DNA from: Fallopia convolvulus
Taxonomy: Eukaryota; Streptophyta; Magnoliopsida; Caryophyllales; Polygonaceae
Direction: 5' to 3'
Length of the DNA: 64,000 nt
Assembly (NCBI GenBank): GCA_964016875.1
Contig: OZ024718.1
Location: 42,571,906-42,635,905, forward strand
The position numbers were made by a program, and so were the translations under genes. How positions within the stretch are numbered: the first letter of the stretch is position 1; every line of letters begins with the position of its first letter. The notes under the pieces were generated by a model, which was not told the DNA's origin, made no database searches, and was given only the letters and a program-made list of their open reading frames with translations. Below, piece by piece: positions 44,050 through 55,341 of this stretch.

Positions 44050-46301
44050 ATGGCACCCGTTCACCCAGATCACCACATCCGAGCATGGATAAACAATAAC
44101 CCCAAATCTCTCTTTGCCTACATGCTCAATCAAGCCGATAACGAACCAGATCCAGAAATTAGAGAAAAACTCTGCAAAGGGCTCCACGACTATGTTCGTC
44201 CTTACCTCCACAAAGAAAAAACCAGATCCTCGCTTCTCGAATTCGAGATCCTAGGGCCGGCTCCCTCCCTTCCGGCGGTGCAAACCCTAGCGCTTCCTTC
44301 CACCACCACTTCTACCACCACTTCTCAACCCCCTCCTCCTTCCTCATCTCAACCTTCTCGCATCCCTCTCACTATCTATTCTCAACCCATTTCTTCCTCG
44401 ACCGGGACTGTCATCCTTGACAGTTTCGGTCCCGAACCCCCCAAATCTAAAAAATCCAAAAAACGCAAAGACAGACACTCCTCCCCTTCTTCTAATCTTC
44501 CCAAAAAGAAGAAGAAATCCATTTTGGCCATGAACGAGGTTCCAAATCTCTCTCGCCTAGACTCCTACAGAATACCATCCCCTCCACCTCCCCCTATTCA
44601 ATCCTCCTCTCTACCACCTCCCTCCGATTCTGGGAACACACAATCCTAGAACCCTCCACCTCCAACTTCTTCCAATCCTACTCCCATCTCTGGGAATTTC
44701 AGTCCCAGAGATCCCATCGACGCTACACCCTCTCTCCCCACCATCGATGAGACCTCTAATCCCATCGACCCACCTCCCTCTTCTCCAAACCCCAAAGTTC
44801 CCGCACCACCCACCTCCCCAATAGCCAAATCACCCCCTTCTCAAAAATCTCCTCCTCCCTCCACCACTGAAATCTCTTCCTCTCGCTCTCCGGCCAAGAA
44901 ACTAGTTGACCTTGACTCGGACGATGATTCACTGCCAATTTCCGCCGTTGTCCGCAAAAAGGCAAAGCTGTCGGCTCCCATCATCATGGGCACAACCGAG
45001 GAGAATGCTCTACTAGATGCCCTACAAGCTGAGCTACAAGACTTTATCAACCGACCTCCCTCCGAGCTCCCAAGGGAAGAAGCTCAAGCAAAAGGGACCC
45101 CAGCTCAAGCTGATGAGGCTGTGACAAGCAAAGGTCGTCCCGATGATGATGAGGATGACAATGACGATCTCGGCCTCTCCTCCGAAGAAGAAGGGACCTC
45201 AGATGGTGGTGCACCCACCGAGATTCTTGACACCGAGGGAATAGAAAGGGAACATGCCCAGGCCCTCTCTAAAGATGAACAAGGATGCCAGATGGTGGTG
45301 TCGGGGGGTGCTCCCATGGAAAAGGAGCCTCCCCTCCTGCTCAAGTCTGGTCCCTCCCCCCAAAAGAAACGCAAGACTACTGCCTCCAAGGGGAACAAAA
45401 ACAAGAAAGGGAAGGGATCCGCTCCGAAGAAAGTTCCCATCACTGAAGATCGCAAGCTCATTCCTCCTCTCATCCTAACTGAGTCACATCTCCAGGAACA
45501 AGGGCTTGGGGAACTCTCGGACCTCATCAAGGCCCAGGAATGGGAACAAGTGTGCGACGCTGCTGTGACCGTCGACCTGTCCCAGGTGCGCCTCTTCTAC
45601 AACAACTTTGTCATTCATGACGAGGCCACCAAGGGAACTCTCTCCCTCCAAGGTGACGATTACGTCTTCACCGCCTCCTCCATTCGTCACCAGCTTAACC
45701 TCCCTATCAAGGGCCTGGATGTTGTTCCCATCAAGAACTGGGGCGACTTCGACAAAGATGTCATCTTCAATGACATCTATGAAGGTCGTGTTCTTGAAAC
45801 TAGCACCCCCACTCACAACCTCTCCCTCATTGGCAAACTGGCTCACCAGTTCATCATAACGGTTGTGATCCCTTGGCAGGAGAAGCGTCACCAACTCAAC
45901 ATTCAAGACACCATTCTTCTCTACCACTTTCTCCACAAAATGCCCATCGACCTCCCCTGCATCATCTTTGGACACATGGAGAAGTGCATGGCCTCCTCCT
46001 CCCACTCTTTGCCTTACGCTGGTCTGATCAAGAAGCTGATGATCAAAGAAGGCATGTATGATGGCACAAAGGAGGAAGTGACCATTGGAATGGAACTAGA
46101 CCTTTCTATGGTCCAGAAGATGTGTCACTCAAAACAATCCGAGGATCAGGGACTCTTCCCTCTGGTGACGGTGCAAGTGTTGGGAACACTTAAGTGCTTA
46201 TGCACATCGCAGCCACTCTCGAAAACATGGCGGGAACTCTCCAAAACATTCTGTCTGTCATGACTCAGCTGCGTGATAATACGCTTCCCAGGGCCCCATG
46301 A
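44050..46301 (+). pseudogene. Env-like (SIRE ORF2-type) gene of the inner element
   Basis: Starts at ATG 44050 (MAPVHPDHHIRAWINNNPKS). One TAG (44647-44649) interrupts an otherwise continuous frame to 46263, about 737 codons. The N-terminal third is Pro/Ser/Thr-rich with Lys-rich patches (SKKSKKRKDRH near residue 136). The middle is acidic (DDDEDDNDDLG). The C-terminal third is the conserved block with ELSDLIKAQEWEQVC, VRLFYNNF, LQGDDYVFTASSIR and IIFGHMEKCM. A late frameshift near 46190 moves the natural end to the TGA at 46299-46301. No convincing signal peptide or membrane helix is seen, so a true envelope function is doubtful. The position after pol is that of SIRE/Maximus ORF2. Confidence 0.85.
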
Positions 46302-46667
46302 TCTTTCCCTTTTCCTATCCTTTGCCTTATCTTATCTACAGATGTATTGAGTTCCTTTTGTACATTTCATGCTTAAGTAATATATGAATGGCTTTTAGTA
46401 TGATTGTGTGTTCCTCTCTTCCTTACTTATGTGTTCTATTTTCGATGATGCCAAAAGGGGGAAGGACAAAATGTGTGGGATGAGTCATGTTATGAGTTGT
46501 CATAGAATATGCTTTTGCTAAGGGGGAACTAACGCATAAAATGCTAAGTAAGAACTTAATGTTTCATAGAAGTGGCACTCTAGGATCACACTTAGGAACT
46601 TTGATGCATGTCATGCTTTGTCACACATTGAAATACTTGGTTATTTTGTGATGGGTTTGTCATCATC

Positions 46668-46681
46668 AAAAAGGGGGAAAT
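46668..46681 (+). other. Polypurine tract of the inner SIRE-like element
   Basis: AAAAAGGGGGAAAT directly before the 3' LTR, preceded by TCATCATC. Confidence 0.9.
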
Positions 46682-47662
46682 TGTTGGGACGGTGTTGGGA
46701 ACTCTAGTTCCAAACATCCGAACAACGATACTTGTCTCCAGTTTTGATAATGACAAACGTCATATGGGAACTAACGTATTACATTCAAGTATTTCAAGGG
46801 AACACCAGGTCTAATGAAGAATCTCCAAGAACGCTAAAGGAACACATGAATATATGATAGCAAGTTCCTACCAAAGGAAATCTGGAGAGAACAGTTCCCA
46901 TCGCATGGGAACTCACATGTGCAAACAAGACCACTCAGCGCAAATCACGGGATCCTGTCTCAGACAAAACAAAGACTCAGTCTGAGGAACAGACTTAAGC
47001 GAGTGATCCAACAACCCGATTGATTCTCAAAGTTGACTCAATTCAAATCAAGTCACATGTGAAGGATAAAGACTTGGTGTGCAAGAGAAAGGGTATTTTT
47101 GGACAACATGAAAGTCAAGATTGCAGCCCAAGTTAGGATGAGTATAAAGCCAAATGAATAGTGCTTGGAATAAGTACTTCTCCCAGAACACACATTCACT
47201 CACAAAGAAAGAAAGAAAGAAAGACAAGAGAAGAGAAGTCCCCGACGGCGAGTGTTCGATCTCGACGACGGCGAATCCAAGTTCCCAGGAGTTAGGGAAC
47301 TGCGACATTGAGCTCAAGGTGTAAGGTTCGATCTGTCTTATGTTTAGTTGACGTGTTCGCTTAGGAACAAGGTCGAGAAGGCTTACTAGTGTTACTAGAG
47401 TTAGGAAGAACTACTAGGAACAAAGAAGTGTAAGTCTTGCCTATGTAACTAGGGAACAATCAATAAAATAAGAAGATCGTTCAAAATCCTCCAAGAGGAG
47501 GTAGAGGTTTACCCACACAACTAGTTGGTCGTTGTGGGGTTCCTCTATAAAGGAATTGTGTCATTTACATTCTGTTTTACTTGCCTTTACGCTACTTCCG
47601 CTATCTTGGGAACAACCTAACAACCAGTGCCCAAGCTCTTACTAACGCATAACGATCCAACA
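46682..47662 (+). repeat. 3' LTR of the inner SIRE-like element
   Basis: 981 bp; same ends as the 5' LTR (TGTTGGGACGG...GATCCAACA). It differs by about 40 substitutions and a few small indels. Confidence 0.95.
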
Positions 47663-47667
47663 ATCTT
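47663..47667. other. Target-site duplication ATCTT, right copy
   Basis: Identical to 36933-36937 on the other side of the inner element. Confidence 0.93.
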
Positions 47668-48093
47668 CATTTCCATGAACAAGTTAACATGAGGCTATGT
47701 TTGGATACACAACGTGTTTTGTGGAACAAAAATAAAGCATAGAATATCCAAACAAGAATAAGAAAGACGAATTTAGACATCCATGTAATTGAATCCAATT
47801 TTGGGGTTTTCACACATAACAGACTCATAGGAAATGTTTACTTGGGACCAGGTTTTAGGGATAAGTCTTATGATCAACCATCATTTCGGCTTGTAATGAG
47901 GGTTAGAAAAGATCAGTTTGATCGTTTTTGGCCAAAAGAAATAACATGCTAAAGTTGTAGTTCCCAAGCAAGATAATATACAATATTCAAGCAAAGAGAA
48001 ATTATTAAGATGAAAGTTGCTAACACACAATTCCGTAGTCATGCCATATATAAACTAGTCAATCATCAAGGGAAACGATGGACCGGGACTTGT
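47668..48093 (-). other. Spacer of the outer element downstream of pol
   Basis: Non-coding region following the outer element's pol stop on the minus strand. It is the counterpart of 43278-43700 in the inner element; for example GGCCAAAAGAAATAA near 47930 corresponds to TTTATTTCTTTTGGCCC near 43410 in reverse orientation. Confidence 0.65.
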
Positions 48094-49090
48094 TTAAGGT
48101 AAGAGAATCATCCCTAGGAGCATTCCAAGATGCTCAAAGGGTTGTTTGTCCAACGCTTTGGTGAAAATATCTACAACTTGTTCTTCTGTCCTACAATGTT
48201 CCATCTCGATGGAACCTTTCTCTATGTGATCACGTAGGAAATGATGCCTAATCTCAATGTGCTTTGTTGTAGAATGATGCACCGGATTTTTTGAGATCTT
48301 AATTGCACTAGTATTATCACATTTAAGAGGGATAGTTCCGAGATACATACCATAATCTTGAAGTTGATATTTGAGCTAGAGGACTTGGGAACAACAAGCA
48401 GATCGCGCTATGTATTCAGCTTCATTATTAGATAGTGCCACCGAGTTCTGCTTCTTTGATCCCCAAGACACAAGACAATCTCCAAGGAAGTGTGCCATGC
48501 CAGAAGTACTCTTTCGATCTACTAGGTGTCTTGCAAAGTTGGCATTAGAGAAGGCAACAAGTTCAAAGGAACCGTTCCTTGGATACCATAGACACAAGTT
48601 GTCCCTTTCTTTGAGATATCAAAAGATACGTTTGACCTCCTTGAGATGTGACACCTTGGGATTTGCTTAGAACCGTGCAAGAAGACAGAATGAGAACATG
48701 ATGTCTGATCGACTCGTAGTAAAATAGGGAAGAGAACCGATCATTGCTCTATATAGCTTTTGATTCGCACTGGTTCCTCCTTTATCTGCATCAAGTCGAG
48801 TATTGGGAGAGATTGGAGTGTTAATTGGTCTAGTTTTGTCCATCGCATACTTTCCTAGCATTTCCCTGATGTATTTTTTTTGATGAATCTTGGTTCCTTC
48901 CTTGTTTTGAATGATTTGAAGACCTAGAAAGAAGTTGATTTCCCTTACCATGCTCATTTAGAATTCACTACTCATTTATTTTTCAAACCTTTCTATAAGC
49001 AAGGGGTTAGTGGAACCAAAAACAATATCATCAACATAGACTTGAACTATGGAGATATCACTTGATTCTTTCTTCAGAAAAAGTGATCCT
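48094..49090 (-). pseudogene. Outer element RT C-terminal part and RNase H
   Basis: Minus strand from about 49075: FLKKESSDIS, the intact YVDD (49027-49038), then after stops REINFFLGLQIIQNKEGTKI and KYIREMLGKYAMDKTRPINT (48957-48667), LVAFSNANFARHLVDRKSTS (48597-48376) and DNTSAIKISKNPVHHSTTKH to the natural stop at 48094. RNase H reads FSNANF where the family has YSDADF, so a catalytic Asp is lost. Everything upstream of about residue FLKKES is deleted. Confidence 0.88.
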
Positions 49091-49863
49091 TCATGAAGCA
49101 CTTAAAGTAGGTGATGTCCTTCGCATCCTCCTCTCTAGACTTGTTGTAGTCCCTTGAGAAGTTGTTTCCTCCATAGTTCCTTTGAAACATCCCTTTCTTG
49201 TAGAGTTTTCGAAGTGCCTTTGTGATAAGCACTATGTCATCTTGTTTTTCTTCACTTGACTCTTCACACTGTTCCTAGAAAGATTTGAGTACCTTCTCCA
49301 ACTTGAAAGTGATTCCTTTTGCAGGTTTGTCTAGAGCCTTGTCCACATTTCTTATGGACTTATAGGACTTTAGTTTCTCGAAGATCTCATGGAATAGGAG
49401 ATTCTTGTTAGCGGGGTTTTCACTAGAAGTTGTTCGATCATGTGTCCATTCTCTTAAGTGCCCATCAATCACTTTCTTGACATTGATCGTTTCCATGACA
49501 TCTTCCTTTGTGATTCCCATCCCAGAGAGTTTGGTTAGTAGACTCTCAAAACAAGACTGGTAAGAAGACACACTTTCTCCAAGTTCCATCATGAAGTTTT
49601 AAAACTCACGACAAACTTCCATCTGGTGGTCCTCTTTGAGATCTGAGCTTCCTATGTGCATTTGTTATATGGCTGACACCATTTCCTTAATAGTCTCTAG
49701 GTTCCCAAGCCTTATCTACGTCCATCTCGCTCATGGAATTGTTGAGATACATCTTGGATTTGTAGTTCGCCTCCATACATTTCCACTCGTTTGGACCCCA
49801 TTTGGATAAGTTGTCCTTGATGGCCTCGTTGATGGTGTAGTTCGCCTCCATACACTTACTTGA
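49091..49863 (-). pseudogene. Outer element gag remnant, fused to RT by a deletion
   Basis: Minus strand: 49875-49687 has KWGPNEWKCMEANYKSKMYL, preceded by a diverged echo KCMEANYTINEAIKD, so part of the gag N-terminus is duplicated. 49592-49275 has MMELGESVSSYQSCFE, LSGMGITKEDV and FKLEKVLKSF. Then EESSEEKQDDIVLITKALRK leads into a zinc knuckle cut at YFKCFMKDHFF near 49093, where RT sequence begins. At the other end gag text runs straight into the LTR, so the PBS and gag start are missing. Confidence 0.82.
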
Positions 49864-50947
49864 TGTGGGACCCATGAGATCACTACCCTACTCTCCTAAC
49901 ACCCTCTCTTATGTTCCCTCCAATTTTCTTTCGGGTAATATGGGTCAATATATTGACAAATATGTAAGAAGAAGTTATGAATATTATTATGTACGATAGC
50001 AAGTATTTAAAGTAGGATCATAGATTTGAGTTCGTTCAAACAAATCAGGAACTATTCTAGTAACAGTTCCCTTACACAGCGAAATAATTGAATAGAAAAT
50101 GTATGGAACTTAAGACAAGAAGCAGACGCGATTCCTTATATAGGAACCCTACTTCAGCCAATGAGCTAGATGGGTAAACCTCTACCTACCTCCCATGGAG
50201 GATTTTGAATGGAAACTATATTAATATGATAGATCCTTAGTTATAAGATACAAAGACGAACTTCTCTATTGTTTGCAATCACTAAATTCAAACAATACTA
50301 TCAACTTAACTTATCTTGTTCCTAAGTCTGCTAAACACAATTAAAACTAGTACCCAAACCTTACACGTTCCTCGAGCAGTTCCCTTTAGCACAAGAACAA
50401 CCTTCTAAGTCGATGTTGAGCTCACGTACTCTCCATTGATTGGATCTGGACTTCCTTCTTCAAAAACGGATTCTTAATTGCTCTTGTATTGCTCTGGGCT
50501 CTCACTCTCTCTTTCAGCATTGCTTGCTTCCTTCTAGAGAGTATTGTTTATTCGCATCAGAGAGCTACTTGACCTAGGTCAATCGCTTTCCTCTTATAGT
50601 AGTGGCTTCTTCCTGAAATGACGCTTCTGTCCTTTTCTTCTTAGGGAGCAAGACATCATCCCTAATGACCAACATAGCCTTGTGAAATATTTCCTTATTA
50701 GGACACTTCTATCCTTTTGTGCTTGTTGCCCAAGTTAGGAGCAAATAGACCCTTTTTTCCTTCATTAACTTGCCACGTACTTTGGTAGATATGGGGAATG
50801 ATTCCCTCGCTTTTCTTGTGAACTTGTGTCTTTCTTGAAATCACTTGAAGGAGACTTAGTTTCAAGTGTTTGAAATTATCAAAACTTTCGAATCACCAAA
50901 TGGATGAAACCATTATTCCAATGTTAGGAACTAACACCGATCTAATA
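49864..50947 (-). repeat. 5' LTR of the outer SIRE-like element
   Basis: 1084 bp matching 33162-34249. It ends GATCTAATA where the partner has GATCTAACA, so the terminal dinucleotide on the element strand is mutated from TG to TA. Confidence 0.8.
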
Positions 50948-51068
50948 ATTATACATGAAGAGCTAGGAGAATATGGGAAAGATAAACCCTAGTACAAATT
51001 TTATCCAAAATACAAGATACTATCTTATACTATTTTAGAATGGAAGATATTATTCTTGTGTAATCTCA
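50948..51068 (-). repeat. Partial LTR of a third Copia element
   Basis: On the element strand TGAGATTACACAAGAATAAT starts just after a polypurine tract (51069-51085, seen as ATAT plus a C13 run on the plus strand). The LTR is cut after about 120 bp by the outer SIRE-like element at 50947. Confidence 0.6.
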
Positions 51069-52556
51069 ATATCCCCCCCCCCCCCGCCACCGCAACCTGG
51101 ACGGTCGAGCAAAAAGACCAAGCTCGTGTAGGAGAGACGTGAAATGTGGTTGGAGAAGAGATTTTGTGAGTTTATCATTCAGCTTGTCTTTAGTTGAGAC
51201 ATGAGCAACCCGAAGAGTTCGAGCCTGAATTTGCTCACGAAAGAAATGATAGGCAAAAGCAACGTGCTTCATGCGTGAGTGAAATTCCGGGTTGGAGCTG
51301 AGGAATGTAGCTCTAAGATTATCACAGTACATGATCGGCTAGTGCGAGAGCTGCACGCCCATTTCAGAAAGAAAGAAAGTGACCCAAAGTATCTTAGAAC
51401 CCATATCAACAAGGGCTTTATATTCAGATTCAGTAGACGGTCGAGAGATGGATTTTTTATTACGAGAGCTTTGAGAAATAGGTGTAGAATCAATGTAAAT
51501 GAGATAGCATGTAGTGGAGATGTAATCATCTTTGTCCCCTTCCCAATCGGCATCAGAGAACCCATGTAAAGTTGGTAACGAATTAGAGGAAATGTGAAAC
51601 CCGAGATCAACCGTACCATTGAGATACCAAAGAAGGCATTTCAAAGCTTCCTAGTTTGTAGTCGTAGGAATTTGGATATATTGGGAAAGCTTATTGACAG
51701 AAAATGCAACATCGGGTCTCTTAAGGCCAAGATATTGTAAACAACCTACAACATACGATAGGCAGCGGAGTTCCGGAGTGTCGAGAAAGAGTGATGTTGC
51801 CATCAATAGGCGTAGAGGCCGGTTTTGCATATTCCATACTAGCCGTGATTAAAAAATCATGAATGTACTTCCGTTGAGAAAAAAAAATCGAGGAGGAACG
51901 AAGAACTTCAAATCCAAGGAGGTAAGAAAGTTCACCAAGATCTTTGAGAGAAAATTGTTGAGCAAGTGTGGCAAGAAGTCGATTGACAAGAGACACATCA
52001 TTTCCGGTGACAGTAATGTCATTGACATAAATAAGTAAGTACACCATGAGACCATCCTAAAAGTATATAAACAAAGAAGCATCAAACAGAGAGGAATGAA
52101 AGCCAATATTCCTAAGGAGAAAGGCTTTGAGTTCATTTTACCAGGCTCGAGGGGCCTGCTTTAGACCGTAAATAGCTTTGTGCAACTTACACACACGAGG
52201 AGGTGCAATCGGATCAATGAAGCCAGGGGGTTGGCTCATAAACACGTTTTCATGAAGGGTGCCTTGCAAGAAAGCATTATTGACGTCAAGTTGGCGAAGA
52301 GACTAGCCACAAGAGACGGCTAAAGTAAGCACAAGACAAACCTTAACGGGCTTGAGAAAGGGGCTGAAATTTTCGGAATAATTCCATCCAGGGCGTTGAT
52401 AAAATCCCTTAGCAATGAGACGAGCTTTGTACTTGTCAATGGATCCATCGGGCTTATATTTAATGCATAACACCCACTTGCAACCCATGAGATTTTGAGA
52501 GGAATCTGAAGGAACGAGTGCCTATGTTTGGTTGGAACGAACAACATTACTACTAT
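51066..52556 (-). pseudogene. Third Copia element: RT and RNase H fragment
   Basis: Minus strand, 5' truncated at 52557 by the large LTR. RT: LVPSDSSQN, MGCKWVLCIKYKPDGSIDKY, KARLIAKGFYQRPGWNYSEN (52488-52303), a block with the family's FMSQPPGFIDP and LYGLKQAPRAW type text in mixed frames (about 52260-52130), and LLIYVNDITVTGND (about 52040-52000), where the YVDD active site reads YVND. RNase H: LHGFSDADWEGDKDD, STESEYKALVDMGS (51644-51339) and MYCDNLRATFLSSNPEFHSR (51332-51066). It has several frameshifts. Confidence 0.88.
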
Positions 52557-53049
52557 TGTAATATCCGCTAAATTCTAAATAAAATAAATGGGTAATTATC
52601 CCAATAAATTTTTTTCCTCTAAAATAGAGAATTTAATAAACTTTATAATTTCATATTATATTATGAAAGGTTACCAAAGTTTACTACATTGACAATTAAG
52701 AATTTATTTAAATATATTATGCAAGTCGGATATCTATTTAAATATTTTCTCTTAAAAAGAGAGTTTAATTATTTTTATAATTGTCTTAATAAATTATAAA
52801 AATGTTATAAATGTAATATCCGCAATATTCAAAGGTTTGTAAAAACCATTATAATATAATTTATAATCCTTTTTCTCTATAACAAGAGAATTTAAATAAT
52901 TTAAATAAATAAATTAAAGAATATATTATAAAGGATTATGAAGGCATAAAAGCATTCAAATAAAAATAAGGCTTTTACAAATTTCAAAATTATTAAATAA
53001 TGGAGTGTATAAGACTAAAAATAAGCACAAGACACTTTATATAAAAAGG

Positions 53050-53140
53050 AGCCAAGAGCCGGGACTTGAACCCAAGACCTCTTGCGTCTCTCCCTCACAC
53101 ACACACACACACACTCCAAACCGCTAGACCATTGTAACTC
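53050..53140 (-). repeat. tRNA-like (SINE-head-like) module
   Basis: On the minus strand CAATGGTCTAGCGGTTTGGAG (from about 53136) resembles the box A part of a tRNA and GGTCTTGGGTTCAAGTCCC (to about 53056) contains a good box B (GGTTCAAGTCC). A (CA)n run at about 53095-53114 replaces part of the middle. A functional tRNA is unlikely because the arms do not pair properly. Probably a tRNA-derived SINE head or tRNA pseudogene. Confidence 0.55.
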
Positions 53141-53176
53141 ATCTATTCAATTCACCACTCTTTTAATAATAAGGTC

Positions 53177-53200
53177 ACTTTCTTCTTCTTCTTCTTCTTC
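53177..53200. repeat. Short (TTC)n microsatellite
   Basis: Seven or so CTT units in CTTTCTTCTTCTTCTTC. Confidence 0.85.
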
Positions 53201-55341
53201 CAAAGTCAAAATTGAGCTTGATTGATTTGACGTACAAGCCAATGCATGCTATAGTCTTCTTCCCATCTCCATTGTTGCTTCTAAGAACACCCAAAGTCAT
53301 CATCATGCTTTGTCATCAACAAACTAACACACATTCAACCAATCCTCATCTTTCTCCTTCTTCCTCAATGGTCAATCTCCATTGCCATGGATCACTAGGT
53401 GCTCCAATTTTGCCTATTTAAGGGCTGAAAACTTCACCCACAATTCACACGATTCATCTCCTCTCTTTCTCTTAAGCTTCTACACACTTTGTTCCACAAA
53501 TTTCAGCCTAAGAGCAATTTTTCCCTTTGTTGATTTTTCCATTAAAACCCATCAAAACTCCTCCAAATCACCACCGGACCACCACCAAGCCACAACTGGA
53601 CCGTCGTCGGACCGCCCCTGCACCGCCGGAGCCTCGCCAGGTCGCCACCAGGCCGCGCCGCCTCTTCCCTGGTTCAGCCGACCCTCTTCCCCTGCCTTCT
53701 CCCTTGTTCTGTTTTTACAAAACTTCATCCTGTAGAAGAATATTAAGGTCAAATATTTTTATTCTATTTTTCTAAGTATTTAAAGTTACTCTAAAATAAA
53801 TATAATAGTCTTTTATGGTATTGTTCGATTGATAAAATTAAACCCAATATAAATAATGCTAGGAGATCTTGTTAGTTGGGCATACAAAAATAAACAATTA
53901 AATTCCTTCTACAAATATCAATTAAAGATTTTGCATGAATTAAAAATATATCTTAGGACATAAGTATTTCTTAAAATAAAATAATAAGCCTATCATCTTT
54001 ATATATATATATATATATTGATATAATAAGATATATTTCTAAGTATAGTAGATTTAAAGATGTCATAATGTTCTAGACATGAGATTTATTAAATAAAAAT
54101 AGTAGATATGATAAGAGTACTTTATATATATAATTAATGTAATAAGATTTTGAGCATGCTAGTTTCTTAAAATTAATGTTATATAAAAGACATAAGATAT
54201 ACTAGATATATTATTAGTACTATCTTAGATTTAAATAGGTTGCATGTTCTTAGTTATAAAATAAAATTCTGAGACATGATTCTCTATTACAAAAAAAAGA
54301 TATATGGGGGAAATTGTTTCAATAAGATAATAAGATTATATAATCATAATATCACATTTATGGAAATCATACTATATAAGTTGACTAGAAATCCCTACTT
54401 ATGGAAAAGTACTAGAAAAAGGACACATATTAATATAAATATCTCTATTAATTATTGCATGTCTTTTAATGAAGAATATAATAAGAAAAATATTATAAGA
54501 AGATTACGTTAGAAGATTTAAAAGGGATATTATTTGATAAGGGGATAGTATAATAATAATAAGAAAAATAAGAGATATTTAATAATAAGGACGTTTTAGA
54601 CTTTTTACAATCCTAAGAAGAATTTATAAAAACAATACATCATACAATAATGAAAACTATATCTTACGATTTTTAATAAAGATATTATCCTTGCTTGGTT
54701 AGAATAAGAATATAATAAGTTAAGTTAAAAAGGAATATTTTAAGAAAAATAATTAAAGTATGACTTGGTTTCAAAATATTAATGAATGAAACTAAAATAA
54801 AGATTTTATAAGGAATAAAAGGATATTACAAGTTTAAAATAATAATAAGAAATATTATTATTTTATTCCTCTCCACCTAAATTATTATTATAATAATTTA
54901 GAAATTATTCTCTTATAATAAGGATATAAGAGATGTGCAAAACTTTAAAAGAATTTAAATAAAATTCTTATTAAAGCTCGTTCATAAATTCCGTGTCGAT
55001 AGCTCGAGCTCCCGTTCCGTTTCGTGAACAACGTTTTCCGCTCTTTCGTTAATCCGCTATCGTACAAGCAAAGGCAAGTGGATTTTCTCCTTGAAGCCTC
55101 GATAATTCGTTTCTGTGAAATTTCTCGATGTTGGGAACAACTTGTTTGATAAAAAAAATGAATCTAGGAATATCTATTCTTAGAAATAATGACATATTGT
55201 TATTATGATTTGTACTACGCTAGTACTGAACTTTAGGACCGATGATTTGTGGCCTTTTTTGTTTCAATCTCTTTTCGAGATTCGTTATGGATTAGCATAT
55301 GCGATATTATATTATGCACTAGCTTGTTGCGTATATACTTG

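Larger units (their letters stand above)
36938..47662 (+). mobile_element. Inner SIRE/Maximus-like Copia element, full length
   Basis: 10.7 kb, plus strand: LTR (971 bp), Met-tRNA PBS, gag, protease, integrase, RT, RNase H, spacer, env-like ORF, polypurine tract, LTR (981 bp), and a perfect 5-bp duplication ATCTT on both sides. LTR copies agree at roughly 95-96% by eye, with small length differences such as an extra GAAA unit. It inserted into the outer element, so it is younger. It is not autonomous: gag has frameshifts, and pol has stops at 41157, 42327 and 42492. Confidence 0.95.
33162..50947 (-). mobile_element. Outer SIRE/Maximus-like Copia element, internally deleted and split
   Basis: Read on the minus strand: LTR (50947-49864), gag remnant, RT end and RNase H, spacer, env-like ORF remnant, polypurine tract and LTR (34249-33162). 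The two LTRs are 1084 and 1088 bp and share long blocks such as CATTAACTTGCCACGTACT. A second, plus-strand element (36938-47662) interrupts it between pol and the env-like ORF. Protease, integrase, most of RT, the PBS and the gag start are missing. The env-like gene downstream of pol places it with SIRE/Maximus elements. No target duplication is evident. Confidence 0.85.

Noticed and set aside
53050..53140. Functional tRNA gene
   Set aside because: Box A and box B look right but the intervening arms are replaced by a CA repeat and no cloverleaf closes.
53382..53775. 117-codon Pro/Arg/Ser-rich frame as a possible host gene
   Set aside because: It lies in the leader-like part of the large LTR, ends abruptly, and has no recognisable domain.
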